Counted from the first letter of the stretch, positions 18,401 to 27,021 are shown. The stretch: 64,000 bases of DNA from Thermovenabulum gondwanense (GCF_001601575.1 NZ_LOHZ01000023.1:62001-126000); one strand, 5' to 3'. Translations and numbers: made by a program. The notes: a model not told the origin generated them from the letters alone.

Positions 18401-18822
18401 ATTACGAATTGATTTTCGGGTAATGCAAAGTCCAAATAAAAAAACTTATGGTTAATTTCTCCATCCTCGTAAACGTCAAATGCAACTCCGTAAGAAAAGC
18501 TCGTTTTTTTCACCGTATCGTAAAATTCTCCCGCTATGTAGCTCGTAAAATTGCCGCTTCTTAAAACTACAAAGCCGCCTTCACCGTCGTCGGCAATTTC
18601 TCCCCTTAGGTAGCTTTTCAAAGTCCTTTTGGATTTATCGTTGGCAGCTTTGTTGAAAAAGTCTCCTTTTGTATCACCAAGTATGAGCACCTGTAAAGCG
18701 TCTATTATCGTGGATTTTCCGGCACCGTTTTTCCCGGTGAGGAAATTTATAATTTCAAATTCGATTATTTCATGGTAAATGTAATGCCAGTTGATAAGCA
18801 AAAGTTTTTTTAAAAGCTTCAA
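15454..18822 (-). CDS. jetC: Wadjet JetC-like SMC/MukB-type ATPase
   Basis: Protein of 1122 residues. Walker A is at residues 30-38 (GKNGAGKST). Two long lysine/glutamate-rich coiled-coil arms (about 235-430 and 640-790) flank a hinge-like domain. Near the C-terminus an SGGETQTPFY signature and Walker B LRLIIFDEAFSKMD complete the ATPase. It is the loop-extruding motor of Wadjet. The start is TTG with AGGGGGAG upstream. It lies 18 bp after the Uma2 gene and overlaps jetD. Length and architecture match JetC proteins rather than chromosomal SMC or RecN. Confidence 0.9.
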   Translation of the reverse strand: MKLLKKLLLINWHYIYHEIIEFEIINFLTGKNGAGKSTIIDALQVLILGDTKGDFFNKAANDKSKRTLKSYLRGEIADDGEGGFVVLRSGNFTSYIAGEFYDTVKKTSFSYGVAFDVYEDGEINHKFFYLDFALPENQFVMGGFPLNIRNLRTYFNSKYKERYKIFDSNREYQIHFITKMGSLNEKFYRVFRKSVPFSPIIDIENFISEYVCDVQNKIDISSMQENLRYYKELEYQAEQVKKRVQTLKEIEELFESFLNEEKRLKEQEYLIKRAEVEKKKNEIQDLQKAISEKENTIKEKEQHRLSLEEKLKALEGQREALIKEKYSLQAYQKKEMLEREEKSLLENIKGKKASISSFLEFLSRLLKNWEKTVEDFSTFAEEEFGENLALNIKKGIQGLKALSFENVESIKEEDLSLLKELTFEFKNKIEKLYFSLEQEKSALEALLLELRSEIENLKKGIKPYDKKLLELKSEIETALKNKYRRDVKVEILADLIEVKDKKWHNAVEAYLHTQKFYLITEPRYFVDALKIYDEQKFKKGFYDIGLVDTGKLERQSIKVEKNSLAFEVVTENRYARLFVDYILGRVVKCERVEELRNYATAITPDCMLYQNYVARQLSPERYRTPYIGKKSLEKLLEVKLAEKDEKEGLLNKIKEKYDTLSKIKNIEPVTEIFIENAKSAKKEKQDYISLKEALERVRRELSSLDLSKILEIDEKIQKTESEMENIKREREKITGEINKINSEIQVDNYRLKEVEKELNEKQKEIELSFEHEFVKETGEPRFLRELENRKLPENIISAFLSQVARTRSQKEIKWSKLINKRSDYNREYKMPYDISSPDNGEYKKELERLLNTELPLYEEKIKDAKEKARMQFQDDFISKLKQNIDTVYAQIEELNTALKQFSFGKDRYKFEVKPNPAYRKFYEMIMDGMLLEGYTIFSIEFQNKHRDALEELFNQIVYVGEQNLSVDERARLEDNIQKFTDYRTYLNFDLVVTDEQGRESRLSRTLLKKSGGETQTPFYISILASFGRIYRMGNMYRENNTLRLIIFDEAFSKMDHQRVQESIKLLRNMGFQAIISAPTEKIQDIATLVDRNLCVIRSKNRTIVRAFDPREVLEEGDVSIGL

Positions 18823-18840
18823 TTTATCTCCCCCTGCGGT

Positions 18841-19437
18841 TTATTGAGTCAGTCTATCTTTTATAAAGTTAAAATCTACCTCAAAATCTTTAAAAATCCG
18901 CACCTTTACTTTATCGGAAAAGGTATAATACTCCGGGTGACCGAATTCACCTTCCACATTAAGCCTGTAGACGAGAATGTCCCTGGTTTGCGGATTTACT
19001 ATCCAGTACTCTTTTACCTTAAAGCGGTTATATAGATGAAGTTTTCTGATATAATCATGGGAGGAGTTATTCGGTGAAACCACCTCGATTATCAAATCGG
19101 GGCTCCCCATGCATCCCCTTTCTGTCAATTTGGCTTTGTCGCAGACTACGAAAATATCGGGCTGCACTATGCTTTTTGATTCTTCTATCTCTTGATTTTC
19201 CTCAATAAAGATTACGTCAAATGGAGCGATATAGACTTCGCAGGGCATTTTTGAAGTTCTCAGGTAGTTTTCGATAGAAAATGCAAGTTCCATTACCACT
19301 TTCTGATGAATCCTTGAAGGCGAGGGTGACATGTCGTAAATGCGGCCTTCAATTATTTCTACCCTTTTGTCATCGGGAAATTTTAAATAATCTTTATAGG
19401 TATATTCCTTATTAATTTCTGCCCATTCTAAAGACAT
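18841..19437 (-). CDS. Uma2-family (DUF820) putative PD-(D/E)XK endonuclease within the Wadjet operon
   Basis: Protein of 198 residues with the standard Uma2 pattern: RVEIIEG near 26-31, QPDIFVV with D94, SPDLIIEVVSP with D114 and E118, K132, and the VKEYWIVNP motif. The restriction-nuclease-like fold is intact, so it may be catalytically active. Its start follows a GGAGGA site located inside the end of jetB, and it stops 18 bp before jetC, so it is embedded between jetB and jetC on one transcript. Uma2 genes are abundant in some lineages and many have no known role. A functional link to Wadjet is inference; a chance insertion is the alternative. Confidence 0.85.
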   Translation of the reverse strand: MSLEWAEINKEYTYKDYLKFPDDKRVEIIEGRIYDMSPSPSRIHQKVVMELAFSIENYLRTSKMPCEVYIAPFDVIFIEENQEIEESKSIVQPDIFVVCDKAKLTERGCMGSPDLIIEVVSPNNSSHDYIRKLHLYNRFKVKEYWIVNPQTRDILVYRLNVEGEFGHPEYYTFSDKVKVRIFKDFEVDFNFIKDRLTQ

Positions 19438-19440
19438 TTT

Positions 19441-20070
19441 TTATTCCTCCTCCGCAAGGTCGTTTTCTTCATCGGAAAAATCTTCGCCCAGCATGTTGTA
19501 AATTGAGTTTATCTTTTCATTGGTAATAATAAACAAAATGGTAGGGTAAATTATTATTTTGCTCTCGTATTCGTCCGCTGCATTATCCATTTTTTCTATT
19601 ATCTGATAATTTTTGAAAAAATTCAGCGCATCCTTTAAGTCCCTTTCAGCCGGTTTTTTATCTATAACACCTATGTTTAAAAGTTTTTTTACAACATCCC
19701 CCTTGGTCACTATTACCTCTTTCCTTAAAGACAGCTTTTCCCTTTCTTCCTCGTATAAAAGCCTTAATGCAAAGAGCACCAGGGTGTCGAATTTCTTCAA
19801 TCTCGCCCTGTTTAGTTCAAACCTGTTGTAAAGAGATATCACCCCGTAATTATTGTCCTTTTGCAGTTCCCATCCGGCAATGGAAAGGTAGTTCGTAAAA
19901 ATCTCAAAGTGGCGCTCGATAAATCTATAGTCCGGGTTTATCCTGAGGCCCATTAATTTTGTATCGAATTTTTCCCTTAATATAAAATTGTGAGAAAGCA
20001 AAAAGTTGACGAGCCTTGTAAACTCCCTTTTATCGGCATCGCTTAAATTTTCATATTCTTCATACCACAT
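19441..20070 (-). CDS. jetB: Wadjet JetB-like kleisin-associated protein (DUF6063/DUF4194-like)
   Basis: Protein of 209 residues, mostly alpha-helical, with winged-helix features (SLRKEVIVTKGDVVKKLLNIG) and an acidic C-terminus. Its position between JetA and the SMC-like gene, its size and fold pattern match JetB, the KITE-like subunit that bridges kleisin and SMC heads. I assign it mainly by context; the exact family (type II DUF6063 versus type I DUF4194) should be confirmed. Its ATG follows AAGGTG. It begins 3 bp after the jetA stop. Confidence 0.72.
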   Translation of the reverse strand: MWYEEYENLSDADKREFTRLVNFLLSHNFILREKFDTKLMGLRINPDYRFIERHFEIFTNYLSIAGWELQKDNNYGVISLYNRFELNRARLKKFDTLVLFALRLLYEEEREKLSLRKEVIVTKGDVVKKLLNIGVIDKKPAERDLKDALNFFKNYQIIEKMDNAADEYESKIIIYPTILFIITNEKINSIYNMLGEDFSDEENDLAEEE

Positions 20071-20072
20071 CT

Positions 20073-21455
20073 TTACACCTTCTTTTTTATCCTCATTTGC
20101 GGGATTTTATACCCATTTACGAAAACACTTCCCTTTTCGAACACCACATCGTAAAAGGAGCCCTTTTCGTCGTGCATGAATACCCCGAGGATGAGCATTA
20201 TGAATTCTTCATCGTTTTCAAGCTTTATATCCTTTGATAGAATTTCGCTTTTCCCTTTTAAAAGCTCTTTAAAAAATTTATAGATTTTCTGGCGTGTGAA
20301 ACTGTTTTTTAGCCTCTCCTTTAAAAAGTCCATTTCCCTTTCAAAATCGCTTGCATCATCGCCGATTTCGGGTATTTTAATAAATTTATCGTCGGGTATT
20401 TTCCTCTCAGGCTTTTTAATGTAAAGGGAATTTTCGTCGATGTAATTTTGTAAAAATATGTTGATATTTTTATTCACTGCTTCGTATATGTTTTCCCTTT
20501 CGGGCAGGGCTTTTAATATCTCAACAATTTTCCCCTTAATGCTTAAATCCGCATTTAAGAGGTACTGCATCCTTTCCACCGAAGCCCTGGTGTATGAAGC
20601 CCTTTTCTTGTCTATTTCGTAAAGCAAAAGGTCGATTTTATAGTAAATTTCCAAAATATCGTTTATCATTCCCGTTATTTTTGAAATAGCCTCTCCTTCG
20701 TCTTTGTATATCCTTCTTTTTAGCGATGATTTTACAAGGAGGTCCATCATCTCCCTGTCGGTAAGCCATGAGTTCAATATATTAATTATGGGGGTTTTAT
20801 ACCGGGGAATGGAGTCGAAGGTCTTTAAAGGGTGGTATATCCTGTCATCTATCAGTTCTTTAAATTCGTCGAAGTGCTCTTTTAGAATCTCCCTTACCTC
20901 TTCCTTTTCATACAGCATCTGATGGTATTTCCTCAGGTTGTTTAAAAGGCTTTTCAGTTCATCTATAAGCTCTCTTGTCTTTTTGTGGGCTTCCAAAAGG
21001 GCAAAAATGGCATCTTCGCTTCTTTCCACATCCTGATTTTTTAAGTTATTGTATGCCGAGTGGACAAAGGAATTGTAATCTTTTTTCTCTTGATATTGTA
21101 TTTCATAAAGGGTATTTAAGATTTTAATAGAGTAGTCGTGAAGGTATATCAGTTCTTCAAAAAAATTTTCAGCGTAATCCCTATAAATCCACCCGGTTTT
21201 TTCAAGCTTCCTCAATATAAAATGGGCAATGGAGGAAAGATTGTTATCCTCGGGAAGTTCTTCTTCCTCACCTTCGGGTGAAAAGTTGGAAACCTCGAGA
21301 AAGCTCTTTAACCTTTCCACAAGGTCGTCCTTTCTTAACAGCACTTCCTCCCTGTAAGCCTTAAAGATTATAAAAAGGCATTCTACATAAATATGTTTAT
21401 TTTTCGATGAAAGCACTGAAAATAGGTTTTCGGGTATTTTGTCGAAAAAGGCCAT
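20073..21455 (-). CDS. jetA: Wadjet JetA-like kleisin subunit (DUF5716-like)
   Basis: Helical protein of about 460 residues that starts MAFFDKIPENLFSVLSSKNK and has many charged helices, as expected for the kleisin-like JetA. The ATG at 21455 is preferred because AAGGAG lies 6 bp upstream; the longer frame (to 21512) opens with a lysine/glutamate-rich run and would cover the promoter. It is the first gene of the jetA-jetB-uma2-jetC-jetD-mntA-hepT operon. The sequence looks most like type II JetA proteins. Family naming is from memory of the conserved N-terminus and gene order. Confidence 0.75.
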   Translation of the reverse strand: MAFFDKIPENLFSVLSSKNKHIYVECLFIIFKAYREEVLLRKDDLVERLKSFLEVSNFSPEGEEEELPEDNNLSSIAHFILRKLEKTGWIYRDYAENFFEELIYLHDYSIKILNTLYEIQYQEKKDYNSFVHSAYNNLKNQDVERSEDAIFALLEAHKKTRELIDELKSLLNNLRKYHQMLYEKEEVREILKEHFDEFKELIDDRIYHPLKTFDSIPRYKTPIINILNSWLTDREMMDLLVKSSLKRRIYKDEGEAISKITGMINDILEIYYKIDLLLYEIDKKRASYTRASVERMQYLLNADLSIKGKIVEILKALPERENIYEAVNKNINIFLQNYIDENSLYIKKPERKIPDDKFIKIPEIGDDASDFEREMDFLKERLKNSFTRQKIYKFFKELLKGKSEILSKDIKLENDEEFIMLILGVFMHDEKGSFYDVVFEKGSVFVNGYKIPQMRIKKKV

Positions 21456-21492
21456 TCTTTTCTCCTTCTTTTTTTCTTTTTCCTTGTTATTA

Positions 21493-21501
21493 ATTATATC
21501 A
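21493..21501 (-). promoter_or_regulatory. Candidate extended -10 promoter of the Wadjet operon
   Basis: TGATATAAT on the minus strand lies about 38 bp upstream of the chosen jetA start. No clear -35 hexamer is present at 17 bp. It is divergent from the promoter of the ATPase gene at 21564-21572. Confidence 0.5.
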
Positions 21502-21563
21502 AAAATTAACACAGTATTTTAAAATGCATAAAAAATAAAATCATGGCAATAATTTTAATGTTG

Positions 21564-21621
21564 TGTTATAATTTTACTAACTCTAAAGTTAGTAACTTAT
21601 GAGTTAGTAAATCTAAAGTTA
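21564..21621 (+). promoter_or_regulatory. Promoter and palindromic operator of the ATPase gene
   Basis: TGTTATAAT (extended -10) lies at 21564-21572. Immediately after it comes the inverted repeat ACTAAC-TCTAAA-GTTAGT (21576-21593), which would cover the transcription start. The ten bases TCTAAAGTTA recur at 21582-21591 and 21612-21621, and GAGTTAGTAA lies between. The arrangement looks like a repressor-binding region. Confidence 0.5.
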
Positions 21622-21644
21622 ATATTTTTTTATGAGGTGATATT

Positions 21645-23036
21645 ATGTTTATAGGCCGGGAAGAAGAATTAGGTACATTAAACAGGTTATATAAAGAAGA
21701 TAAATTCCAATTTGTTGTAGTATATGGAAGAAGAAGAGTAGGAAAAACAACTTTACTTAAAGAATTTTGCAAGGATAAACCTGCTATCTTTTATGTGGCT
21801 GAAGAGTACAATGACAAAATGGCCCTTCAGTCCTTTTCGGAAAAAATCCTCTCATTTTTTGGATTAAGCGGCTTTATTAGCTCTTTTGAATCCTGGGAAA
21901 AGGCATTTCTTTTTTTAGCAGAACGAGCAAAAGAAAGGCGAATATTGCTGGTTATAGATGAATTCCCTTATATTGTAAATGCAAATAAGGCCATACCTTC
22001 TCTTCTACAAAATCTTATAGATCATAGCTTAAAAAATACCAAGCTGTTTTTGATTATCTGCGGTTCATCCGTAAGTTTCATTGAGAAAGAAATTTTAAGC
22101 TATAAAAGCCCTCTTTACGGTCGCAGAACAGCTCAAATGATGATAGAACCCTTTAATTTCTTCGAAAGCAGAAAATTTTGCCCAAATTTCAATTTTGAAG
22201 ATCAAGTAACTGCTTACGGAATACTGGGTGGTATTCCTCAATATTTGAACAACTTCGATGATGCAAAAGGAATTTATGAAAATATTAAAGAAAAAATTTT
22301 AGATAAAGTATCCTATCTATATGAGGAACCAAAGCTCCTTCTGAAACAGGAAGTAAGGGAACCGGCGATGTACAACTCAATAATAGAAGCCATTGCCAGC
22401 GGCAGCAGCAAATTAAATGAAATAGCCACAAGGGTAGGAACGGATACGGATAAATGTGCTAAATATATTTCTACATTAGTTGATTTAAAAATAATTGAAA
22501 AATTATCTCCCGCTGAAATAAAAGAAAAAAGCAGAAAAAGCATATATAAAATTAAGGATAACTTTTTTAGATTCTGGTACAGATTTGTGTTCCCGAATAA
22601 AGACCTCATTGAAATGGGGCTTTCGGAGGAAGTTGTTGAAAATAAAATAAAGCCCTATATTAGTGAATACTTGGGCGGGGTTTATGAAGAAATTTGCACG
22701 GACTATCTTAAGATATTGAATAAAAATAGAAAACTGCCTTTCATATTTGAAAAAATAGGCAAATGGTGGGGTAATAATCCTTTTAAAAAGCGTGAAGAAG
22801 AGATAGACATAGTGGCTTTTGATAAAAATAATATATTACTTTGTGAATGTAAATGGAAAAATTCAAAAATGGATAAAGACGCCCTGGATAGCCTAATTGA
22901 AAAGAGCATGTTATTCAACTACGGCAAAAAATATTATTTTTTGTTTTCAAAAAGCGGTTTTACAGAAGAATTGGTTAAATATGCAGGTAGTGTTAATAAT
23001 GTGTTTTGGATAAAAAATGATGAGATAATTATCTAA
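21645..23036 (+). CDS. AAA-type ATPase with DUF234-like C-terminal nuclease-like domain
   Basis: Protein of 463 residues. The N-terminal archaeal-ATPase/AAA_14-like domain begins FIGREEELGTLNRLY, with Walker A GRRRVGKTTL near residue 29 and Walker B LLVIDEFPY near 105. A winged-helix segment follows (KLNEIATRVGTD). The C-terminus has the DUF234 pattern with a PD-(D/E)XK-like core, EIDIVAFDKNNILLCECKWKN. Proteins of this class are common in mobile and defence contexts but mostly uncharacterised. It is transcribed divergently from the Wadjet operon, leaving about 190 bp between the genes. Start ATG follows TGAGGTGAT. Confidence 0.85.
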   Translation: MFIGREEELGTLNRLYKEDKFQFVVVYGRRRVGKTTLLKEFCKDKPAIFYVAEEYNDKMALQSFSEKILSFFGLSGFISSFESWEKAFLFLAERAKERRILLVIDEFPYIVNANKAIPSLLQNLIDHSLKNTKLFLIICGSSVSFIEKEILSYKSPLYGRRTAQMMIEPFNFFESRKFCPNFNFEDQVTAYGILGGIPQYLNNFDDAKGIYENIKEKILDKVSYLYEEPKLLLKQEVREPAMYNSIIEAIASGSSKLNEIATRVGTDTDKCAKYISTLVDLKIIEKLSPAEIKEKSRKSIYKIKDNFFRFWYRFVFPNKDLIEMGLSEEVVENKIKPYISEYLGGVYEEICTDYLKILNKNRKLPFIFEKIGKWWGNNPFKKREEEIDIVAFDKNNILLCECKWKNSKMDKDALDSLIEKSMLFNYGKKYYFLFSKSGFTEELVKYAGSVNNVFWIKNDEIII

Positions 23037-23069
23037 ATAATTATAAAAAACATCTCGATAATACACATT

Positions 23070-23213
23070 ATGAAGAAACAGCATGGTCATTTCCGAAGCG
23101 GGGAAAACCTTGCATTAAATGCTATGAAGTCCGAAGGAAACATAAAAAATACGGAAGTAATTGAAGTTAAAATCGACGAAAAGAAAAGTAAAAAATACTT
23201 GGATGTTATCTAA
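23070..23213 (+). CDS. Possible small ORF or gene remnant, 47 aa
   Basis: A 47-residue frame starting MKKQHGHFRSGENLALNAM and ending KKYLDVI, followed directly by a strong terminator. It has no clear ribosome site and I do not recognise it. Lysine-rich composition resembles host proteins. It could be the surviving end of a deleted gene or a genuine small protein. Confidence 0.3.
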   Translation: MKKQHGHFRSGENLALNAMKSEGNIKNTEVIEVKIDEKKSKKYLDVI

Positions 23214-23216
23214 AAA

Positions 23217-23246
23217 AACCCGGTAGTATTTACCGGGTTTTTTATT
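23217..23246 (+). terminator. Rho-independent terminator
   Basis: ACCCGGTA pairs with TACCGGGT across a 5-nt loop, followed by TTTTTATTTTTT. It ends the transcript of the ATPase gene and the small ORF. Confidence 0.85.
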
Positions 23247-23270
23247 TTTTGTTTATTTATGATATAATAT

Positions 23271-23597
23271 TTGAAATATAATAAATATTTATTCGAGGAG
23301 GCGGGCATCATAAACTTCGGTTCACGTCTGGATTTGTTGATGAAAACCCTTGAGGTTTCAAATATCCAGCTTGCCAAAACATTATCCATAGATCCTTCGT
23401 TAATTAGCCGCTGGAGAACGGGAGTCAGGCAGCTGCCAAAAAAACATAATAATTATTATATAGAAAACATATCTTTGTACTTAGCCCGTAGAGCCGAAAA
23501 AAACGGATTAGAAAATAAGTTGAATAACCTTTTTGGATTTGAAAAGGATGTTTACCAAAGGATAGTAGCCTTTATAATAAAATTTATGACTGGCTAA
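23271..23597 (+). CDS. XRE-type helix-turn-helix protein, probably damaged
   Basis: The recognisable part begins INFGSRLDLLMKTLEV and contains a Cro/CI-like helix-turn-helix (NIQLAKTLSIDPSLISRWRTG). GAGGAGG at 23295-23301 is placed for a start at an ATC or ATA codon just before NFGSR, where related proteins have Met; no ATG exists there. The TTG at 23271 lies at the presumed transcription start (TATAAT at 23262-23267) and has no ribosome site. Near the 3' end the neighbouring frame reads LYNKIYDWLSGE and stops at 23608, which looks like the original C-terminus after a frameshift. Possibly the N-terminal remnant of a longer regulator. Confidence 0.5.
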   Translation: MKYNKYLFEEAGIINFGSRLDLLMKTLEVSNIQLAKTLSIDPSLISRWRTGVRQLPKKHNNYYIENISLYLARRAEKNGLENKLNNLFGFEKDVYQRIVAFIIKFMTG

Positions 23598-23616
23598 GCG
23601 GTGAATAAAGTAATTT

Positions 23617-24126
23617 TTACTTTTTCTCCGGCATCAACATAATGGCTATTGAAGTAATATACCCCTCTATCTCGTTACTTTTCCCAACGTCTAACTGATA
23701 AGTATATCCTCCCTTACTTCCGAAAGATGTAAAGCTTTCGTCGGTAACCGTTTCATTGGTCACCTTTGCGCCTTCCAGTACTTTTTTATAGTAGTCCATT
23801 ACAATTTTTACATCGTCCTTTGAGTATGCTGTAATGGTAAAGCTACCATCCAGTTCTAACGCATTAAAAATTAAACTATCCTTGTATATAGGAAACACAT
23901 CAGCCGGATACTTTTCAGGAATTTTTGCGCTTTTTCCACCTTCACTCACATTCATCTGAGCTGTCGGGTTTTGATTTTCTGTTGAAGTCTTTTCTTTCTC
24001 AATAGAAGTGTTTTGCTGAGATTGGGTATTTGTTTGTGCCTGGTTTTGTTCATTCTTTGAGCCTCCGCAGGCCGATAAAAGTATCAATGTAAAAACAACT
24101 ATCAAAACTAAAAGAGGTTTTCTCAT
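23617..24126 (-). CDS. Putative lipoprotein, function unknown
   Basis: Protein of 169 residues. The N-terminus is a lipoprotein signal (MRKPLLVLIVVFTLILLSAC) with the lipidated Cys at residue 20. A Q/N/T-rich low-complexity linker covers about 25-65. The rest is a compact domain (PEKYPADVFPIYKDSLI, VKIVMDYYKKVLEGAK) of a kind seen in other clostridial lipoproteins but without an assigned role. It would be anchored outside the membrane. It stands alone on the minus strand, convergent with the HTH gene. Confidence 0.75.
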   Translation of the reverse strand: MRKPLLVLIVVFTLILLSACGGSKNEQNQAQTNTQSQQNTSIEKEKTSTENQNPTAQMNVSEGGKSAKIPEKYPADVFPIYKDSLIFNALELDGSFTITAYSKDDVKIVMDYYKKVLEGAKVTNETVTDESFTSFGSKGGYTYQLDVGKSNEIEGYITSIAIMLMPEKK

Positions 24127-24311
24127 ATATTTTATTCTCCTTTCCTCGAATTTGCCCTTTCGGACAATTCAAGGATATCAGTATTAAAACAGACAGGCAA
24201 TTTCCTTTAAAAATTTGTCATTGACATTTAAAATTTTTAATTTTTATGAAGGAATTAACGAAGATTTGTGGAATATTTTAACAGCAAAAAATTATATAAA
24301 GGGTGATTGGT

Positions 24312-24863
24312 ATGGGTTCTTTTACCTGTGAAATATTAGTCGGTCATTCTCATTCAAATCACGGCGGAATTATCCCGACGCACGTTTTATTTTTATCGGA
24401 AAACGATCGGCCTGCGTGGATTTTAAATTCTTTAAATCTCTTTTCTAAATCAAACAATGCATCTAATGTAAAAACAAAAGAAATAGTCTGGATTCCTACG
24501 ATTGAAAATATGTTAGAAGATGCCCTTTTAATGTTAGGAATATATGTTCTAAAGGATAGCAGTTTAATTGATGCAGCAAAAAAATTCTTCAAAAAAGATA
24601 TATTCGGTGATAGGCTCGAGCTATATGAGGATATCGAAAAAGAGAATTTATTAAAACTTTATAAGATGTGCAGAAACATTGACATAAGATACAAAATCGT
24701 AATAACCACTTTAGATGGTTCTTCGATTAACGAAAAAGCTCTAAAATGCTTATTAAATTATTCAATGGATGTAGAAGTATGTAAATCAATTTACCGCAGA
24801 GAATACAGCGAATGGACGGGGGATTATATAGTAAAGGGGGAGTTAGTCGGGGAAAAGAAATGA
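24312..24863 (+). CDS. Hypothetical protein, 183 aa
   Basis: I do not recognise this family. It opens MGSFTCEILVGHSHSNHGGI and is soluble with no signal or membrane helix. The N-terminal HSHSNHGG cluster could bind metal, but nothing proves it. The ATG at 24312 is chosen because AAAGGG lies 8 bp upstream; an in-frame GTG at 24303 is too close. It is monocistronic, ending at a strong terminator. Confidence 0.65.
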   Translation: MGSFTCEILVGHSHSNHGGIIPTHVLFLSENDRPAWILNSLNLFSKSNNASNVKTKEIVWIPTIENMLEDALLMLGIYVLKDSSLIDAAKKFFKKDIFGDRLELYEDIEKENLLKLYKMCRNIDIRYKIVITTLDGSSINEKALKCLLNYSMDVEVCKSIYRREYSEWTGDYIVKGELVGEKK

Positions 24864-24896
24864 TATTGTAACAATTAATTAAGTTTAAAAATAAAA

Positions 24897-24947
24897 AAGC
24901 TCTCCTTGATGGCAATATTTTATAAGAAATTTCATCAAGGAGAGCTT
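24897..24947. terminator. Long-stem bidirectional terminator
   Basis: A 15-bp perfect stem (AAGCTCTCCTTGATG with its complement) and a loop of about 20 nt, flanked by A and T tracts. It serves the plus-strand hypothetical gene and possibly the minus-strand chemotaxis receptor. Confidence 0.85.
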
Positions 24948-25017
24948 AATTTTTATAATATTATCAAACCTTATCTTTCTTTAGCTTAAAGATTATTTCT
25001 TAAAACAAGGACTTCTT

Positions 25018-27021
25018 TTACTCCACTTTAAACTTATTCACCGATTCGGTCATTTCCCGGGCAATGTCGGTAAGGTTTTGGGCGGTAGCCGCTATTTCTT
25101 CAGTGCTGGCGCTCAACTCTTGTGCCGAGGCTGAGACCTCCTCGGCTGAAGCGGATATTTCTTCAACCACCGAAGTTATGCTTTCAGCCTTTGACAGCAC
25201 CGTATCCTTGGATTTCACGGTTTCATCTAAAGCGAAATAAGTATCGTTTATTAGAGGTGCGATATTGCTGATAGAGCTAAGTATGTTATCGAAGGATGTC
25301 AAAGTATCCTTTACTGCTGATACCTGGGAATTCAGCATATCGTACACCCGACCGGAAGTGCTGGATACTTCTTCTGTTTCCTTTCCTATATCGTTTATTA
25401 ATTTTTTAATTCTCACCGATGAGGATTTGGTTTCTTCTGCCAGCTTCCTTATTTCCGAAGCTACTACTGCAAAACCTCTTCCTACTTCTCCCGCCCTTGC
25501 AGCCTCGATTGCTGCATTTAACGCCAGTAAATTTGTCTGTTCCGCAATTCCGTTAATAATTTCGTTTATTTCTCCCACCTGAGAGACCGAAGAAATCAGA
25601 TTTTTTACCCTGGATGTCACTTCTTCGAAAGCCTTTCTTATATTTTCTATGCTCCGTATCAATCCATCCAGTACATTCTTACCTTCATCTGTTTTTTCCT
25701 GAGCGTTTTCAGAGCTTTCTTTTACGGCCTTCAATTTCCTGTACACATTATCAATATTATCGGTAATGTTTTTTATTAGTGCCACAATTTCCTGACTATC
25801 CGAAGCCTGATTTGTGGTGCCTACCGAAACCTCCTGAATGGTTTTTGCCACTTCTGCCGAAGATGCCGCGATCTCTTCTGCTGCGGCACTTAAAGATTCG
25901 GAGCTGTTAAGCAGCCGGGATGCGTTTTCCTTCATATTTTTTACAACTATGCAGACATTTTCTCTCAATATTTCTACTGCATGGGAAAGTTCTCCAATCT
26001 CATCTTTATACCTTAAAAATCTTTCCGGTAGTTTCCTGGAATAATCTCCGCCGGATAAATTTTTTATATACTGCACAATTTCAATTATCGGATTTGAAAT
26101 GCTCCGGCTTACAAAATATGTAATCAGAGCAGCCAATATCAAAAATATCGCGGAAATAAAGAGGAGTGTTTTCCTTAAAATTCCTACGGAACCAAGAATT
26201 TCAGATTCCAGGACATTAACTCCAATTATCCAGCCCGTATCGGGCATATAGCAATATCCCAAGTATTTTTTCTGTCCCTCAAAGGTGTATTTGCCAAATC
26301 CCATGGATTTTTCGGAAACAGCTCTTTGAATAATACCTGCCAGTTCGGCGTATTCGGGCTTTGTTCTAGCCATTTCAATGTAGTTTTCCCTGTTTTGCAC
26401 CCTTTGAAAATCCTTATGAGCTATTATTGTCCCATCCCCGGAAAATATTATTCCGTATCCCGTTTCTCCGTATTTTACATCGGAAATAATATTTGAAAGC
26501 TTTTTGGCATCCACCGTTCCTATTACCGCTCCGGATATCCTGCCCGATAAATCCTTCAGCGGCACGGCATAAACCACTACAATGGAACCGTCATCCCTGC
26601 TAATTAAAGGTTCGGTTACCACCCTTTGCCCCGAGAGGGCTTTTTTAAAATATTCTCTGTCGGATACGTTTATTACTTTTCCATTATTTAAATATAAATC
26701 TCCATTTTCTAAAGTTATACCCACCGTTTTAAAGTCCGTATCTCCCATTTTTCTTTTTACTATTTCAACTTTTTCTGCCATTGGTGTACCAGCATCCCTT
26801 ACTTTTTCATCCATTGAGACAGTTGAGAGTAATGTTAACCTGTGCTCTATTCTCTGGGCTATCGTCTTTGACACTTCATACGAAATATTTACAAGGGCTT
26901 TTTCCACTTCCCCGGTGAGGGATTCCCTGGCAAAATAATAACCGGCAAAGGAGAGGGCTGCCATTCCGATAAAAATGATAAGCGTGAAAAGCAAAATCAT
27001 CTTTGTTTTTATGCTTTTCAT
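25018..27021 (-). CDS. Methyl-accepting chemotaxis protein with dCache sensor
   Basis: Receptor of 667 residues. A first membrane helix lies near residues 7-29. A double-Cache extracellular domain follows (about 35-275, with [19 protein letters not shown] and [17 protein letters not shown]). A second helix lies near 283-303, then HAMP ([15 protein letters not shown]) and a signalling coiled coil. The signalling tip [19 protein letters not shown] is intact. It should bind a small extracellular ligand, often an amino or organic acid for dCache domains, and control CheA. It is monocistronic. A cheB gene lies 2 kb away, but no other che gene is in the window. Confidence 0.95.
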   Translation of the reverse strand: MKSIKTKMILLFTLIIFIGMAALSFAGYYFARESLTGEVEKALVNISYEVSKTIAQRIEHRLTLLSTVSMDEKVRDAGTPMAEKVEIVKRKMGDTDFKTVGITLENGDLYLNNGKVINVSDREYFKKALSGQRVVTEPLISRDDGSIVVVYAVPLKDLSGRISGAVIGTVDAKKLSNIISDVKYGETGYGIIFSGDGTIIAHKDFQRVQNRENYIEMARTKPEYAELAGIIQRAVSEKSMGFGKYTFEGQKKYLGYCYMPDTGWIIGVNVLESEILGSVGILRKTLLFISAIFLILAALITYFVSRSISNPIIEIVQYIKNLSGGDYSRKLPERFLRYKDEIGELSHAVEILRENVCIVVKNMKENASRLLNSSESLSAAAEEIAASSAEVAKTIQEVSVGTTNQASDSQEIVALIKNITDNIDNVYRKLKAVKESSENAQEKTDEGKNVLDGLIRSIENIRKAFEEVTSRVKNLISSVSQVGEINEIINGIAEQTNLLALNAAIEAARAGEVGRGFAVVASEIRKLAEETKSSSVRIKKLINDIGKETEEVSSTSGRVYDMLNSQVSAVKDTLTSFDNILSSISNIAPLINDTYFALDETVKSKDTVLSKAESITSVVEEISASAEEVSASAQELSASTEEIAATAQNLTDIAREMTESVNKFKVE

